This document shows, in pieces, positions 16,515 to 26,268 of a DNA stretch of 64,000 nt. The DNA is taken from the NCBI RefSeq assembly GCF_000177535.2, contig NC_015673.1, forward strand, positions 310,001-374,000, written 5' to 3'. The translations under genes were made by a program, and so were the position numbers. Source of the DNA: Corynebacterium resistens DSM 45100. Lineage in GTDB: Bacteria > Actinomycetota > Actinomycetes > Mycobacteriales > Mycobacteriaceae. The notes beneath the pieces are model-generated. The model was not told the DNA's origin and did no database searches. It worked only from the letters and a program-made list of their open reading frames with translations. The stretch's first letter is position 1, and every line of letters starts with the position of its first letter.

Positions 16515-18836
16515 ATGACTGCAGCCGCAGACCCTCAAGCTTTCCACTCGACCATCGCCGGGGTCCCACGTATCGGGCCAGACCGTGAGCTAAAAAAGGC
16601 CCTCGAAACCTACTGGCGCGATTCCTCCACTGGGCGCGCTCTATCCACCACCGCGACCCGCTTGGTCAACGATTACACCGACTCGGTCATCGCCGCCGGT
16701 GTAGATGCCGTCGCGTTTGCTGGCCGTTCCTACTACGACGCCACGCTGGATACGTCCGCACTACTCGGTGTGCTCCCGCAACGCGTTGCCGACATTGCCG
16801 ATCACGATAATGACGGACTACCGCCGTTCATCGACCGTTATTTTGCAGCAGCTCGCGGCACCAGTGAGCTGCCTGCCAGCGCCATGACCAAGTGGTTTGA
16901 TACGAACTACCACTACATCGTGCCGGAGCTCAGCGCAGATACCGAGTTCCAGCTGGATGACCATGCGTGGCTGGAAGATTTGCGCGATCAGATCACCCGT
17001 TTGGGCAAGGACGCAGCTGCCCAGGTTCGCCCTGTTCTGATTGGCCCGCTGACCTACCTGACACTAGCCCGCACCACTGACGGTTCCAACGCGCTGGATC
17101 ACCTGGAAGAAGTCTTCGACCTGTACGCTCGCCTGCTGCCACGCATCGCAGACCGCGGTGCAACCTGGGTGCAGTTCGATGAACCCACGCTGGTCACGGA
17201 GGTCGCCGAAAGTGATCTTCAGCGCACCCGCGCAGGTTACGAAAAGCTCGCACAGATTGCCGAGCAAAAGGGCCTGAAACTGTTGGTACAAACATACTTC
17301 GGTGATGGCGATCAAGCCATCGAGCTGCTGACCGGTTCCGGTGTGGCAGCCTTCGGCGTGGACCTCGTTTACGGTGGCACCGAGTTGCCTAGCTGGAACG
17401 GAGCCGAATTGCTCGTTGCCGGCGTGGTGGACGGGCGAAACGTGTGGCGCACGGATTTGGCGCGCGCTCTGGAAACCCTGCAGGCTCTACAAAAGCGTGG
17501 TCCCGTTGCCGTTTCCACCAGCTGCTCCCTGCTGCACGTGCCCTACTCCTTGGAGCGCGAACAGAACCTCAACCCGGAGGTCAAGAACTGGCTGGCTTTC
17601 GGTGCAGAGAAGATCAACGAGGTCGCTACTCTGTCCCGCTTGCTACGTGGCGAGGGTACTGATGCGGATAAGGCCGCCGTGGAGGAGTCCACGGCAGCAG
17701 TGAAGCAGCGTGCGGAATCCACGCTGACCCACAACGCTGAAGTGCGCGCACGCCAGGGCAAGGTGACGGATGCGGACCGCACTCGTGACGACATCTCCGC
17801 ACGTCGCGAGGCCCAGAAGGCAGAGTTGAACCTGCCACCACTGCCCACCACGACCATCGGATCCTTCCCACAGACCACGGAGATTCGTAAGGCGCGCGCG
17901 GCGTGGCGTCGAAACAAAATCGATGATGCAGCCTACACCCAGGCAATGCGCGACGAAGTTGCCGACGTGATTCGCCGGCAGGAAGAGCTGGGCTTGGACG
18001 TGCTGGTTCACGGCGAGCCAGAGCGCAACGACATGGTGCAGTACTTCAGCGAGCAGCTGGATGGCTACCTCTCCACCGAGCACGCTTGGGTGCAGAGCTA
18101 CGGTTCCCGTTGCGTGCGCCCACCGATCATCTTCGGTGATGTTTCCCGTCCGAATGCTATGACCGTGGAGTGGTACAAGGCTGCGGCTGACCTGACGGAC
18201 AAGCCAGTGAAGGGAATGCTCACCGGTCCGGTGACCATGCTCGCTTGGAGCTTCGTGCGTGATGACCAGCCGTTGGGCGAAACTGCCGACCAGGTGGCCT
18301 TGGCGCTGCGCGATGAGATCGCTGACCTGGTGGAGGCTGGCGCGCGCGTGGTACAGGTTGATGAGCCTGCGATTCGCGAGCTGTTGCCACTGCGCAAGGA
18401 AGATCAGCCGGCGTACCTAGAGTGGGCAGTAGGCGCGTTCCGCCTGGCCACCAGCGGTGCCCCTAACGAGGTCCAGGTTCACACCCACATGTGCTACTCC
18501 GAGTTCAACGAGCTGATCGATACGGTCAGCGACTTGGATGCGGACGTGACCAGCATCGAGGCTGCCCGCAATGGCATGCAGGTACTGGAGGCGTTGAAGG
18601 ATGAAGGTTACGAGTTGGGCGTGGGCCCTGGCGTGTGGGATATTCACTCCCCTCGTGTACCGAAGCAGAACGAGGTCGACGAGCTGGTCAGTGCTGCGCT
18701 GAACTCCGTGGATCCGTCGCTACTGTGGGTCAACCCGGATTGTGGCCTGAAGACCCGCGGTTGGGAAGAGACCACGGCCAGCCTGAAGGTGCTGGTGGAG
18801 GCCGCGCGTAAGGCGCGCGAGGCGGTCAACGCCTAG
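16515..18836 (+). CDS. metE: Cobalamin-independent methionine synthase
   Basis: 773 residues from the ATG at 16515; AAAGGA lies 12 bases upstream, and the upstream TTG at 16503 is rejected. The enzyme transfers the methyl group of 5-methyltetrahydrofolate (polyglutamate) to homocysteine. Two related barrels are visible: the N-terminal one with PRIGPDRELKKALETYW, and the catalytic C-terminal one starting at LPTTTIGSFPQT. The zinc ligands are HTHMC in the C-terminal barrel and the cysteine of NPDCGLKTRGW near the end. It is under a McbR-like operator, and a long structured leader precedes it. A strong hairpin follows. It is divergent from the ECF transporter operon. Confidence 0.96.
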   Translation: MTAAADPQAFHSTIAGVPRIGPDRELKKALETYWRDSSTGRALSTTATRLVNDYTDSVIAAGVDAVAFAGRSYYDATLDTSALLGVLPQRVADIADHDNDGLPPFIDRYFAAARGTSELPASAMTKWFDTNYHYIVPELSADTEFQLDDHAWLEDLRDQITRLGKDAAAQVRPVLIGPLTYLTLARTTDGSNALDHLEEVFDLYARLLPRIADRGATWVQFDEPTLVTEVAESDLQRTRAGYEKLAQIAEQKGLKLLVQTYFGDGDQAIELLTGSGVAAFGVDLVYGGTELPSWNGAELLVAGVVDGRNVWRTDLARALETLQALQKRGPVAVSTSCSLLHVPYSLEREQNLNPEVKNWLAFGAEKINEVATLSRLLRGEGTDADKAAVEESTAAVKQRAESTLTHNAEVRARQGKVTDADRTRDDISARREAQKAELNLPPLPTTTIGSFPQTTEIRKARAAWRRNKIDDAAYTQAMRDEVADVIRRQEELGLDVLVHGEPERNDMVQYFSEQLDGYLSTEHAWVQSYGSRCVRPPIIFGDVSRPNAMTVEWYKAAADLTDKPVKGMLTGPVTMLAWSFVRDDQPLGETADQVALALRDEIADLVEAGARVVQVDEPAIRELLPLRKEDQPAYLEWAVGAFRLATSGAPNEVQVHTHMCYSEFNELIDTVSDLDADVTSIEAARNGMQVLEALKDEGYELGVGPGVWDIHSPRVPKQNEVDELVSAALNSVDPSLLWVNPDCGLKTRGWEETTASLKVLVEAARKAREAVNA

Positions 18837-18860
18837 CGCCAGAGCGCCCGTTTCGCCCCG

Positions 18861-18896
18861 GGCCGCTCCCTTTCCTCATCGCAGAAAGGGTCGGCC
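18861..18896 (+). terminator. Terminator hairpin after metE
   Basis: GGCCG and CCCTTTC (18861-18873) pair with GAAAGGG and CGGCC (18884-18896) around a nine-base loop. The stem is long, but there is no T-run. Confidence 0.7.
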
Positions 18897-18969
18897 ACCT
18901 TCGGGGCATCACCCGTTCGTGCCGGTAAACGTTTTCAAGTGGTGCGCGGTCGTGATTTGATTAGTACTT

Positions 18970-20331
18970 ATGGGACGACACTCTGCAGACAACAATTCCG
19001 GGCACAACCGCCGTAGCGAATCCAATGCCTCCGCTCCTGCTACTCCTACATCTTCTTTTGGTTCGACGCCACCTTCTTCCCCAGCCACAGCCGCCGCTAG
19101 CACCAGTGAGAAGAGCCGGATACGGAATGTGCGGAACCTGCATCCCCGCGAGATGAACTGGCCCCAACGGGCATTAGCTCTGGGTTTGATCGTGTTTGCC
19201 ATCGCGACCGTGATCGCGCTCATCGTGCAATGGCCCGATAACGAGCCACCCCGGGTTTCCGAAAACTTCAAGACCCATTCGGGCATGACTGGCGAGCTCA
19301 GCAAAGCAGAGGTGCTGATTGTGCAACCCGGCGCGTGTAATTCCCCGGACATGGGCAAGGTGTTCGATACTGCCCCCAGCACGGACGTCAATGCGCCGGA
19401 GGACTGCACCCATGCAATTATCGGGATCCAGTCCGGCCCAGACGCCGGAAAGCGCACGCTTCTAGAGGTACACCCGGAGATCCCAGGGAACCCTGATCTG
19501 CGTGAAGGCGATAAGATTCAGCTTTCCAATCACACCGATCCCAACTCAGGCATTCAATACGCCTTTCAGGATTTCCAACGCTCCACGAATCTAGCTGGCT
19601 GGCTGATCGCCACGCTGATTCTCATTATCGTGGTGGGTGCGTGGCGCGGGGCGCGTTCCATCATCGGTCTGATCCTCACTCTTGGTCTGATCGTGTTGTT
19701 CCTAGTTCCAGCCTTGGTGCGCGGTGGGGATCCCGTTGCTTTGGCTGTGACGTGCGGAGCAGCAGTATTGTTCCTTGTTCTATTCCTTGTCCACGGCTTC
19801 AGTTGGAAGACCGCGGCCGCGATGGGAGGAACATTGCTGGCCCTTGGTCTCTCTGCAGTTTTGTCCCGCATTGCGGTCGATAGCGCCGGCTTGCGCGGTT
19901 TAGGTGATGAAAACAACCTCAATATTTTGATCTACCTTCCGGGCATCAGCATCACAGGTTTGTTGCTGGCCGGCATGATCGTGGGTGCGTTGGGTGTGCT
20001 TAATGATGTCACTATCGCTCAAGCTTCCACAGTGAACGAGCTGCACGAATTAGATCCCGAAGCCTCCGTGTGGCACCTATTTCGTTCTGGCATGAAGGTC
20101 GGCCGCGACCATATTGCCTCGATGGTGTACACCCTCGTGCTGAGCTACACGGGTGTGGCGCTACCAACGATCTTGCTGCTGAGTATCTCTAACCGCCCGT
20201 TAGAGCAGATCTTGACCTCAGACATTATGGCTACAGAGATCTTGCGTTCAGCCACTGGTGCCATCGCGTTGGTTCTGGCGGTTCCACTCACAACGATCAT
20301 CGCCGCGGCAACCGTAAACCGGAAAAATTAA
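18970..20331 (+). CDS. YibE/F family membrane protein
   Basis: 453 residues. A disordered, Ser/Pro/Ala-rich cytoplasmic N-terminus (1-60) is followed by one membrane helix (about 67-88), an extracytoplasmic domain (about 90-205) and about seven more helices. The C-terminal part, with GLDEN-like GLGDENNLNILIYLPG and GALGVLNDVTIAQASTV, is the YibE/F signature. The function of the family is not established; transport is assumed. The N-terminal tail contains one of the best copies of the dispersed motif (core at 19062-19073, read in sense), encoding SSFGSTPPSS. The gene stands alone, downstream of the metE terminator. Confidence 0.88.
   Translation: MGRHSADNNSGHNRRSESNASAPATPTSSFGSTPPSSPATAAASTSEKSRIRNVRNLHPREMNWPQRALALGLIVFAIATVIALIVQWPDNEPPRVSENFKTHSGMTGELSKAEVLIVQPGACNSPDMGKVFDTAPSTDVNAPEDCTHAIIGIQSGPDAGKRTLLEVHPEIPGNPDLREGDKIQLSNHTDPNSGIQYAFQDFQRSTNLAGWLIATLILIIVVGAWRGARSIIGLILTLGLIVLFLVPALVRGGDPVALAVTCGAAVLFLVLFLVHGFSWKTAAAMGGTLLALGLSAVLSRIAVDSAGLRGLGDENNLNILIYLPGISITGLLLAGMIVGALGVLNDVTIAQASTVNELHELDPEASVWHLFRSGMKVGRDHIASMVYTLVLSYTGVALPTILLLSISNRPLEQILTSDIMATEILRSATGAIALVLAVPLTTIIAAATVNRKN
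19051..19080 (+). repeat. Dispersed motif copy in the yibE-like N-terminal tail
   Basis: The core TTCGACGCCACC (19062-19073) is identical to the copy at 4427-4438. TCTTCTTTTGG precedes it and TTCTTCC follows. It lies in DNA coding for a disordered tail. Confidence 0.6.
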
Positions 20332-20470
20332 CCGCCAGTATGGGCCGAACTTTGACCCTACCAGCCCCCAGCCGAAATGCACTAACGGAGTTCCCCTATA
20401 CCGCAAACCCCTATTCCGCCCCCCTTTCCGCCCCTAGCACCGCGCTGACGCCAACAACCGGCTAGCCACA

Positions 20471-21490
20471 CTAACTCTTGGTTGATTCCAGCACCGCGCG
20501 CTCGAACTCCTCGAATACTTCCGCAGAATTCAACTCGTCCACAATGCGAACTGCGCTGCCGTCCCCAGTCACGTATGTCGTCCCTCTTCGCTGCCCGGCC
20601 ACGTCCACCGCAATGCTTGCTTCCCGTGAGTTGAATCCCACGTTCCCCAGCATTACCTGGGCGGCCGCGAGGTCATGAATCTGTGCACAGTAACCTACCC
20701 CCACGGATTCGTGGAATTCGAAGTAGAAACGCAGTGCATCCCCCATCATTCGTGCCAGCTCTCGGTTCAGTTGGGGAGAAACCTGTTTCTGCGTCCGCTG
20801 CTCCAACATGTTTTGCCATTGCACCAATCGTTCCGGATAAAGCAGCACCTTTTCCGTTTCGTTTAGCGAGCACATCAACGGTGCCTTCGCATCACGTGGC
20901 CAATTTTCCAAGGCATACCGCAGGGCGTGTGGATCAACCCATACATTCCATTCGGCAGTTTCTGTGGTGTTACCTGGGTAATCGAAAGCCCCCGCCATGA
21001 ACACCACCGTGCATCCACTCAACACCTCGGGAGCATGTTCAACCGCGTAGGCAATATTTGTTGCGGGTCCGGCTACCAACAGATAGTCGGGCTCAGCCTG
21101 TTTCCACTGCTCTACCGCTAGACGTGCAGTTCCGTCCCAACCCGGCCATCGCGGATCTTGAGTGCGTGGACCATTCAATGCCTCCACACGAGCAGAACGA
21201 TGCGCCTCCCAGTAACCCAAGCCATTGGGGCCATGTGTTTCCGGTGTGGTGGTGAGCTCTAGTTCCCGAGGAGAAGCTGCTCCGGGAACAATCGGCGTCG
21301 ATAAAGAAACCCCACAGCAACGCAGAACCTCCGCCGAGTTCGCGGCAGCATCCTGCGCGGTGCAATTGCCCGCGGAAGTGGTTACCGTCAGTTCAATTTC
21401 GCCCTGCCTATGCAGATGAGCAAGGTAAATCAGGGCGAGGGCATCGTCGATTCCGGTATCGACATCCGCAACAACGTGAGGGGTTTTCAT
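20471..21490 (-). CDS. Inosine-uridine preferring nucleoside hydrolase family protein
   Basis: 339 residues from the ATG at 21490; a TTG at 21523 is an alternative. The N-terminal DVDTGIDDALAL is the calcium-binding aspartate cluster of nucleoside hydrolases, EWNVWVDPHA fits the ExN ribose-binding motif, and HDLAAA near the C-terminus supplies the catalytic histidine and last aspartate. It should split the N-glycosidic bond of a ribonucleoside for purine or pyrimidine salvage. Specificity cannot be told. It is followed on the same strand by none of the classical salvage genes. Confidence 0.88.
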   Translation of the reverse strand: MKTPHVVADVDTGIDDALALIYLAHLHRQGEIELTVTTSAGNCTAQDAAANSAEVLRCCGVSLSTPIVPGAASPRELELTTTPETHGPNGLGYWEAHRSARVEALNGPRTQDPRWPGWDGTARLAVEQWKQAEPDYLLVAGPATNIAYAVEHAPEVLSGCTVVFMAGAFDYPGNTTETAEWNVWVDPHALRYALENWPRDAKAPLMCSLNETEKVLLYPERLVQWQNMLEQRTQKQVSPQLNRELARMMGDALRFYFEFHESVGVGYCAQIHDLAAAQVMLGNVGFNSREASIAVDVAGQRRGTTYVTGDGSAVRIVDELNSAEVFEEFERAVLESTKS

Positions 21491-21561
21491 GTTATTCGAG
21501 GCTACCTCAACCTTCGAAACCAACTGATCCGGATGTCTCGTTGCGCGGAATGCATGGATGC

Positions 21562-22386
21562 CTAGACGAACCGTCCCAGCAATCGCACCGCATACTCAGG
21601 TTCCAAGGCCTCGTCACGGATGTCCTGCAACAACTGCACATGCCCCTCATCGGAGCTGGCTTTCCACCCCTGTGGCACGCGGTCAAACGCCAGAAAGAGG
21701 TCTTGGTCCTGGGCGTGCTGGATCTGTATCCATTCGACGCCCTGCTGCTCCCCCGATTCCAGCGCTACTTGGGCTAACGTCTGCAATTCGTCCACATTCT
21801 GCACGCGCACCGCGAAACCGTTGGAAGCCGCAAAAACCCAATCCGGCTGGCGAAGCTCACGGCGGAAGTAGACCGAACGGCCCACTCGACCATCCGGGTA
21901 CTCCCGTGGTGCATCTTCCACGTGGGAGAACTCCGCGCCGGAGCGCTCCACGCCACGGCGTGATCTGGCATTGCTTTCATCCAGACGGAACCATACGTGG
22001 CGCACCCCACGGGCAGCGAGTTCGCGGAAGATCGCAGCTTTCAGCACGACATTGTGTCCGGCCCCCCGTTCGTTCGGCAACACGAAGGTAAACCCCAAAG
22101 TGACGGCTTTTTCCTGCTCATCGGCGTTATACACCGATGTCTGCGCCACTGGCCTGTCACCGTTGAAAAGTGCATATGTGGTGCGCGTGGCGTCGGAAAC
22201 AAAAGAAGTCAACGGAAACGGTGAGTGAGTAAAGAAGCGGAACAGCTCCTTGCGCTCAGGGGCCGAAAGCTCCGAATCATAGAAGCTCTGTAAATCAGCG
22301 GCATTTGTGGAGGTGATCTGTCGAAGCTCTAGATCGCCGGGGCCGTCGATGGTGGTGGGGAGGTTTAGCCAGGATGCAGAAGTCAT
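21562..22386 (-). CDS. GNAT-like N-acetyltransferase
   Basis: 274 residues. The middle (about 80-150) carries a GNAT-like acetyl-CoA region, VTLGFTFVLPNERGAGHNVVL, followed by VRHVWFRLDESNARSRRGVERSGAEF, the arrangement seen in RimJ/RimL-type acetyltransferases. The C-terminal 90 residues have no recognised domain and may bind the substrate. The gene ends 38 bases before the nucleoside hydrolase open frame. A copy of the dispersed motif (minus-strand core 22187-22198) encodes FVSDATR here. Confidence 0.72.
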   Translation of the reverse strand: MTSASWLNLPTTIDGPGDLELRQITSTNAADLQSFYDSELSAPERKELFRFFTHSPFPLTSFVSDATRTTYALFNGDRPVAQTSVYNADEQEKAVTLGFTFVLPNERGAGHNVVLKAAIFRELAARGVRHVWFRLDESNARSRRGVERSGAEFSHVEDAPREYPDGRVGRSVYFRRELRQPDWVFAASNGFAVRVQNVDELQTLAQVALESGEQQGVEWIQIQHAQDQDLFLAFDRVPQGWKASSDEGHVQLLQDIRDEALEPEYAVRLLGRFV

Positions 22387-22464
22387 GCAAGGCTCCGGTT
22401 TCTATTGAATTCGATTTTGGGATTCCCGTGGCCAGGCCATTGTCGAGCGCACGGGAAAACTGGG

Positions 22465-23754
22465 CTAACTTTCGAGAACGTCGTTGATGACGATGGTTTG
22501 GTCGCGACCGGGCCCTACGCCGATGTAAGAAATCCGGCAGCCGGAAAGTTCCTCTAGGCGCTTGACGTAGTCCTTAGCCTTTTGCGGAAGCTCTTCGAAG
22601 GTCTTGCAACCAGTGATGTCTTCCTCCCATGCCGGCATCGTCTCGTAAATGGGCGTAGCGTGGTGGAATTCGGTTTGGGTCATCGGCATTTCATCGTGGC
22701 GTACACCGTCAACGTCGTAAGCAACACAGATTGGGATTTCACCAATGCCGGTGAGTACGTCCAGCTTGGTCAGGAAGTAATCGGTAAAACCGTTGACGCG
22801 GGAGGCGTAACGGGCGATCACCGAGTCATACCAACCGCAACGGCGCTTCCGCCCGGTATTCACACCAACTTCGCCACCGGTGGTCTGTAGGAACTCGCCC
22901 CACTTATCGAACAGCTCCGTGGGGAATGGCCCCGCGCCCACGCGCGTGGTGTAAGCCTTAATAATTCCCAAAGAAGCGGTAATTCGGGTAGGTCCGATTC
23001 CGGCCCCCACGCAGGCACCACCTGTGGTTGGGTTGGACGATGTCACGAAGGGGTAGGTGCCGTGATCGACATCCAACATGGTGGCCTGCCCGCCCTCCAT
23101 GAGTACGTGCTTGCCTTCATCGAGGGCCTTGTTGAGCTCCGTAGAAGCATCGATCAGCATCGGCGCCAGACGGTCTGCGTAGGAAAGGAAGTATTGGACA
23201 ACTTCTTCGGCATCCACGGCCTTGCGGTTGTAAATCTTGACCAGAATCTGATTCTTCTGCTCGAGCGCCGATTCGATCTTTTGACGCAGAATGGATTCAT
23301 CCAACAGATCCTGGGCGCGAATACCTACACGGGAAACCTTATCCGCGTACGTTGGGCCGATACCGCGGCCCGTGGTGCCAATGGCTCGCTTACCCAAGAA
23401 GCGCTCGGCCACGCGGTCAATGGCTACATGGTAGGGAGCCACTAACTGTGCATTGGCAGAGACACGCAGGCGGGAGGCATTCGCACCGCGGGCCTCAAGC
23501 CCATCGATCTCCTCAAAGAGCGCCTCAAGGTTCACCACACAGCCGTTGCCGATAATTGGGGTGGCGTTTTCTGAGAGTACACCCGCGGGCAGCAACTTCA
23601 GCTCGTACTTTTCGCCACCAACCACAACCGTGTGACCTGCGTTGTTACCTCCGTTAGGCTTCACCACGTAGTCAACGTGCCCTCCGAGAATATCGGTAGC
23701 TTTACCTTTCCCCTCGTCACCCCATTGGGCGCCGACGACGATGATTGCTGCCAT
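22465..23754 (-). CDS. purA: Adenylosuccinate synthetase
   Basis: 429 residues, the standard length. It joins aspartate to IMP using GTP, the first step from IMP to AMP. The N-terminal P-loop segment [14 protein letters not shown], the IMP loop NAGHTV, the catalytic-loop segment [14 protein letters not shown] and the C-terminal [10 protein letters not shown] and [13 protein letters not shown] are all visible. It is divergent from the gene at 23971. On the minus strand TTGCTG and TAACTA, 16 bases apart (about 23834-23861), could be its promoter. Confidence 0.96.
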   Translation of the reverse strand: MAAIIVVGAQWGDEGKGKATDILGGHVDYVVKPNGGNNAGHTVVVGGEKYELKLLPAGVLSENATPIIGNGCVVNLEALFEEIDGLEARGANASRLRVSANAQLVAPYHVAIDRVAERFLGKRAIGTTGRGIGPTYADKVSRVGIRAQDLLDESILRQKIESALEQKNQILVKIYNRKAVDAEEVVQYFLSYADRLAPMLIDASTELNKALDEGKHVLMEGGQATMLDVDHGTYPFVTSSNPTTGGACVGAGIGPTRITASLGIIKAYTTRVGAGPFPTELFDKWGEFLQTTGGEVGVNTGRKRRCGWYDSVIARYASRVNGFTDYFLTKLDVLTGIGEIPICVAYDVDGVRHDEMPMTQTEFHHATPIYETMPAWEEDITGCKTFEELPQKAKDYVKRLEELSGCRISYIGVGPGRDQTIVINDVLES

Positions 23755-23970
23755 GTGGTGAACACGTCCTTTTCCTAGACAGTCGTACGCAATTCACCCC
23801 GCCAGTCTTCGTTTCGCGACGGGGCTAAGACGGTAGTTAACTCTACTACGCCGAACAGCAAAAAGAGACGTTCCCCTGTCCGCCAACGGTCTTTAACGGA
23901 AAAACTTCGCAGAGAAAGTCAGCAGGAAGGACAAGATTCGCCCTCGCTTGCGCCAGCTATCATAAAGTCC

Positions 23971-24888
23971 ATGTTGTATCTGTTGCGTTGCGGAGAACTC
24001 GCCCAAACTCACCCAGATCTCCTTCTTCCGAAACTGCTCCCCTCCCCGTTTGCCGGCCACAGCACCGAAACGCTCAACACCGATACCATCCCCACGCGGC
24101 AGCAGCTCAAAGCCTTCGACCATCTCCCTTCCACCTACACCACCGGCCACACCCCCACCCTCGAAGAAATCGCAGCTCAACCCGACGTAGCTCACCAATC
24201 CACACCAACACCCGATCCGCACATCACCACCGAACAGGTCCGCATCATCGTCTGCGGAACTGATGCCGCCCTAGCCGCCGTCGTCACGAAGCTCATGCGC
24301 ATCGATGCACTCTGGGCCGAGGTCGCTTTCCTCCCCATCGCACCCGAGGGCCAGGAATCACTCATTGCTACTACTTGGGGGCTCGACGCCCACCGGTCCC
24401 CCACCGAAGCCCTCACTTGGTGCTTGACCTCCCCTGCATTACCCACCTGTGTTATCCGCGACGATCAAGGAGTCGTCACCCTGGGGGCTGCCGAACTCCG
24501 TGGCGCCGAAGAAGCCACCGAGGAAATGATCGGCGAAGTCGTAGTGGATTCGAATGTGCTCTACCACCATGAAGGAACAAAGGATTCCACTTTCACAACT
24601 GGGGTTCGCATGGTCGCTACCGCAGATGCGCCCGGACTAGCTGCCGTTCAGAGGCCGGGGGCGCGGGGCGTCGCCAATAAAAAAGCTGGTGCCCTAGCAA
24701 AGTGGAAGCAAAAGTGGCGAGCTGCAAAAGCAACTGATGCTGAACCGACCGTGCTGACGGGTCGCGCAATGCAAGCGGGGGGCGTGGATTTCCAGTTGAT
24801 TCGGGACGGCGTTACGCATTCTCGATTGCTAACGCGCGTGACTTTTTACCGCCATCTCCGCGATGGGCAATTTGTACGACGTGGATGA
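23971..24888 (+). CDS. Uncharacterised protein divergent from purA
   Basis: 305 residues and soluble. The C-terminal part (GVRMVATADAPGL, then LTGRAMQAGGVDFQLIRDGV and a basic end) has a faint likeness to the C-terminal domain of diacylglycerol/NAD-kinase-like proteins, and the middle has a Rossmann-like strand IIVCGTDAALAAVV. This is too weak for an assignment. A TATCAT box (23958-23963) ends eight bases before the ATG, so the transcript may be leaderless. The position next to purA is, as far as I recall, conserved in corynebacteria. Confidence 0.75.
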   Translation: MLYLLRCGELAQTHPDLLLPKLLPSPFAGHSTETLNTDTIPTRQQLKAFDHLPSTYTTGHTPTLEEIAAQPDVAHQSTPTPDPHITTEQVRIIVCGTDAALAAVVTKLMRIDALWAEVAFLPIAPEGQESLIATTWGLDAHRSPTEALTWCLTSPALPTCVIRDDQGVVTLGAAELRGAEEATEEMIGEVVVDSNVLYHHEGTKDSTFTTGVRMVATADAPGLAAVQRPGARGVANKKAGALAKWKQKWRAAKATDAEPTVLTGRAMQAGGVDFQLIRDGVTHSRLLTRVTFYRHLRDGQFVRRG

Positions 24889-24993
24889 ACGAAACTTCAC
24901 TAATCGCTTTCCAAGAACAGCCCATTCGGTGTGCACTACGGTCTACGCATTCGGCATGGATGACAGGCTCGCTACGCGGACAATACTCCGCCA

Positions 24994-26259
24994 TTAGCTC
25001 CGATCGCCGGAATCTTCGTCCTCATCGTTCCAAATTTCCGGTGCAAACCACGGGTGTTCCACGGTCGTTGCGAGCGCAGACATCGCGGATTTCCGGGAAT
25101 AGCCACACACCTGGAGGGCATCCACGATCATCGAACGAATTTGAGCCAACACCACCGAACCCGAAAGACCTGTGCCATCGGCAGCTTCAACTCCGGTTCG
25201 AGCTGCGAGGCGCTGAAGGTTGCGAACGATACTGGGTATCTTCACGGCTTCCTCACGGGTGCCCCTTGTGCCACCAGTTGCGAACAAACCTGCCAGGAGG
25301 CCGAGCTCGTCAGACAGGGTTCGGATGAGATCGATAAGATCGTCCGTTGGTTCAACCTCATCCTCAATCATGATTTCCGCGCGGCGCGCTAGAACTCGGG
25401 CATTTCGCATGAGGTTATCGGCGGGCACTAGTACACGTTTCATGGATCGCGAATGGCGGCGTGCCGACCAGTACATCGGTGAAAGGCTCACCATTTCGGA
25501 GCCTCCATCCGCGCTTTGCAGCATAGCGTTCACCAAGGTCTGTGTTCCGCGGGCGGTTTCTAGGGCCTCGTAAATGGCATCACCATCCCGAGCCTGCATA
25601 CCTGCCGCGACATCATCCAAAACCAGTGAAGTCTTGGCAATCAGGCGCGACATCTCCCTACGAGCAGTACGCAACGGAGAATTCGGAACGATAGCCATAA
25701 CAACAAGGCCGATCACACCGCCGATGAGAGCATCCACCATGCGATCCATCGCTCCCGAGCTGCCTGGCGGAATGATCGTCGCCACCACCACTGCCGTTGT
25801 CGCCGCCTGCATGGGAACAGCTACGGAACGGTCGATGAAAGTAGCGCTAAGGATCGCTGCGAGCACTGCAAGGGAAACCTGCCAGTAACCGGTCCCGGTT
25901 ATGGAGATGACAGTATCGCCGATGCCAATGCCGACTGCGGCTCCCAGAACCAGTTCAAATCCACGGCGTAGGCGCTTGCCTTCCGAAAGCCCCAAGCTGA
26001 TGATGGCAGCGATGGGCGCGAAGAATGCTGCTTGGTGGTGAAAAAACTGTTCTGCAACAAGCAGCGCGATACCCGCGGCAATAGCGCATTGCACAGCGAA
26101 AATTGCTGTCTCGCGTACGCGCTCAAACGCACGCTGTGGCGAGATCTGGCGCAGCGATTGCGCCGCTTCTTGGGCTCCCGGTGTACGCCGGATGAGGTGA
26201 CGTAAGCGTTCACGCGCCGGCCGACTAGGATCCGCAGGCTCCACCCATTGCTCACTCAT
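24994..26259 (-). CDS. FUSC / aromatic acid exporter-like membrane protein
   Basis: 421 residues. Residues about 50-195 hold five or six short, closely spaced membrane helices with FFAPIAAIISLGLSEGKRLRRGFELVLGAAVGIGIGD, the pattern of FUSC/ArAE proteins (relatives of AaeB and the YgaE-like family). The remaining 220 residues are a soluble helical region. It may export aromatic acids or similar compounds, but none has been shown. It starts nine bases after the phosphatase gene, so the two are probably co-transcribed. Confidence 0.82.
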   Translation of the reverse strand: MSEQWVEPADPSRPARERLRHLIRRTPGAQEAAQSLRQISPQRAFERVRETAIFAVQCAIAAGIALLVAEQFFHHQAAFFAPIAAIISLGLSEGKRLRRGFELVLGAAVGIGIGDTVISITGTGYWQVSLAVLAAILSATFIDRSVAVPMQAATTAVVVATIIPPGSSGAMDRMVDALIGGVIGLVVMAIVPNSPLRTARREMSRLIAKTSLVLDDVAAGMQARDGDAIYEALETARGTQTLVNAMLQSADGGSEMVSLSPMYWSARRHSRSMKRVLVPADNLMRNARVLARRAEIMIEDEVEPTDDLIDLIRTLSDELGLLAGLFATGGTRGTREEAVKIPSIVRNLQRLAARTGVEAADGTGLSGSVVLAQIRSMIVDALQVCGYSRKSAMSALATTVEHPWFAPEIWNDEDEDSGDRS

Positions 26260-26268
26260 AAAGCGGTG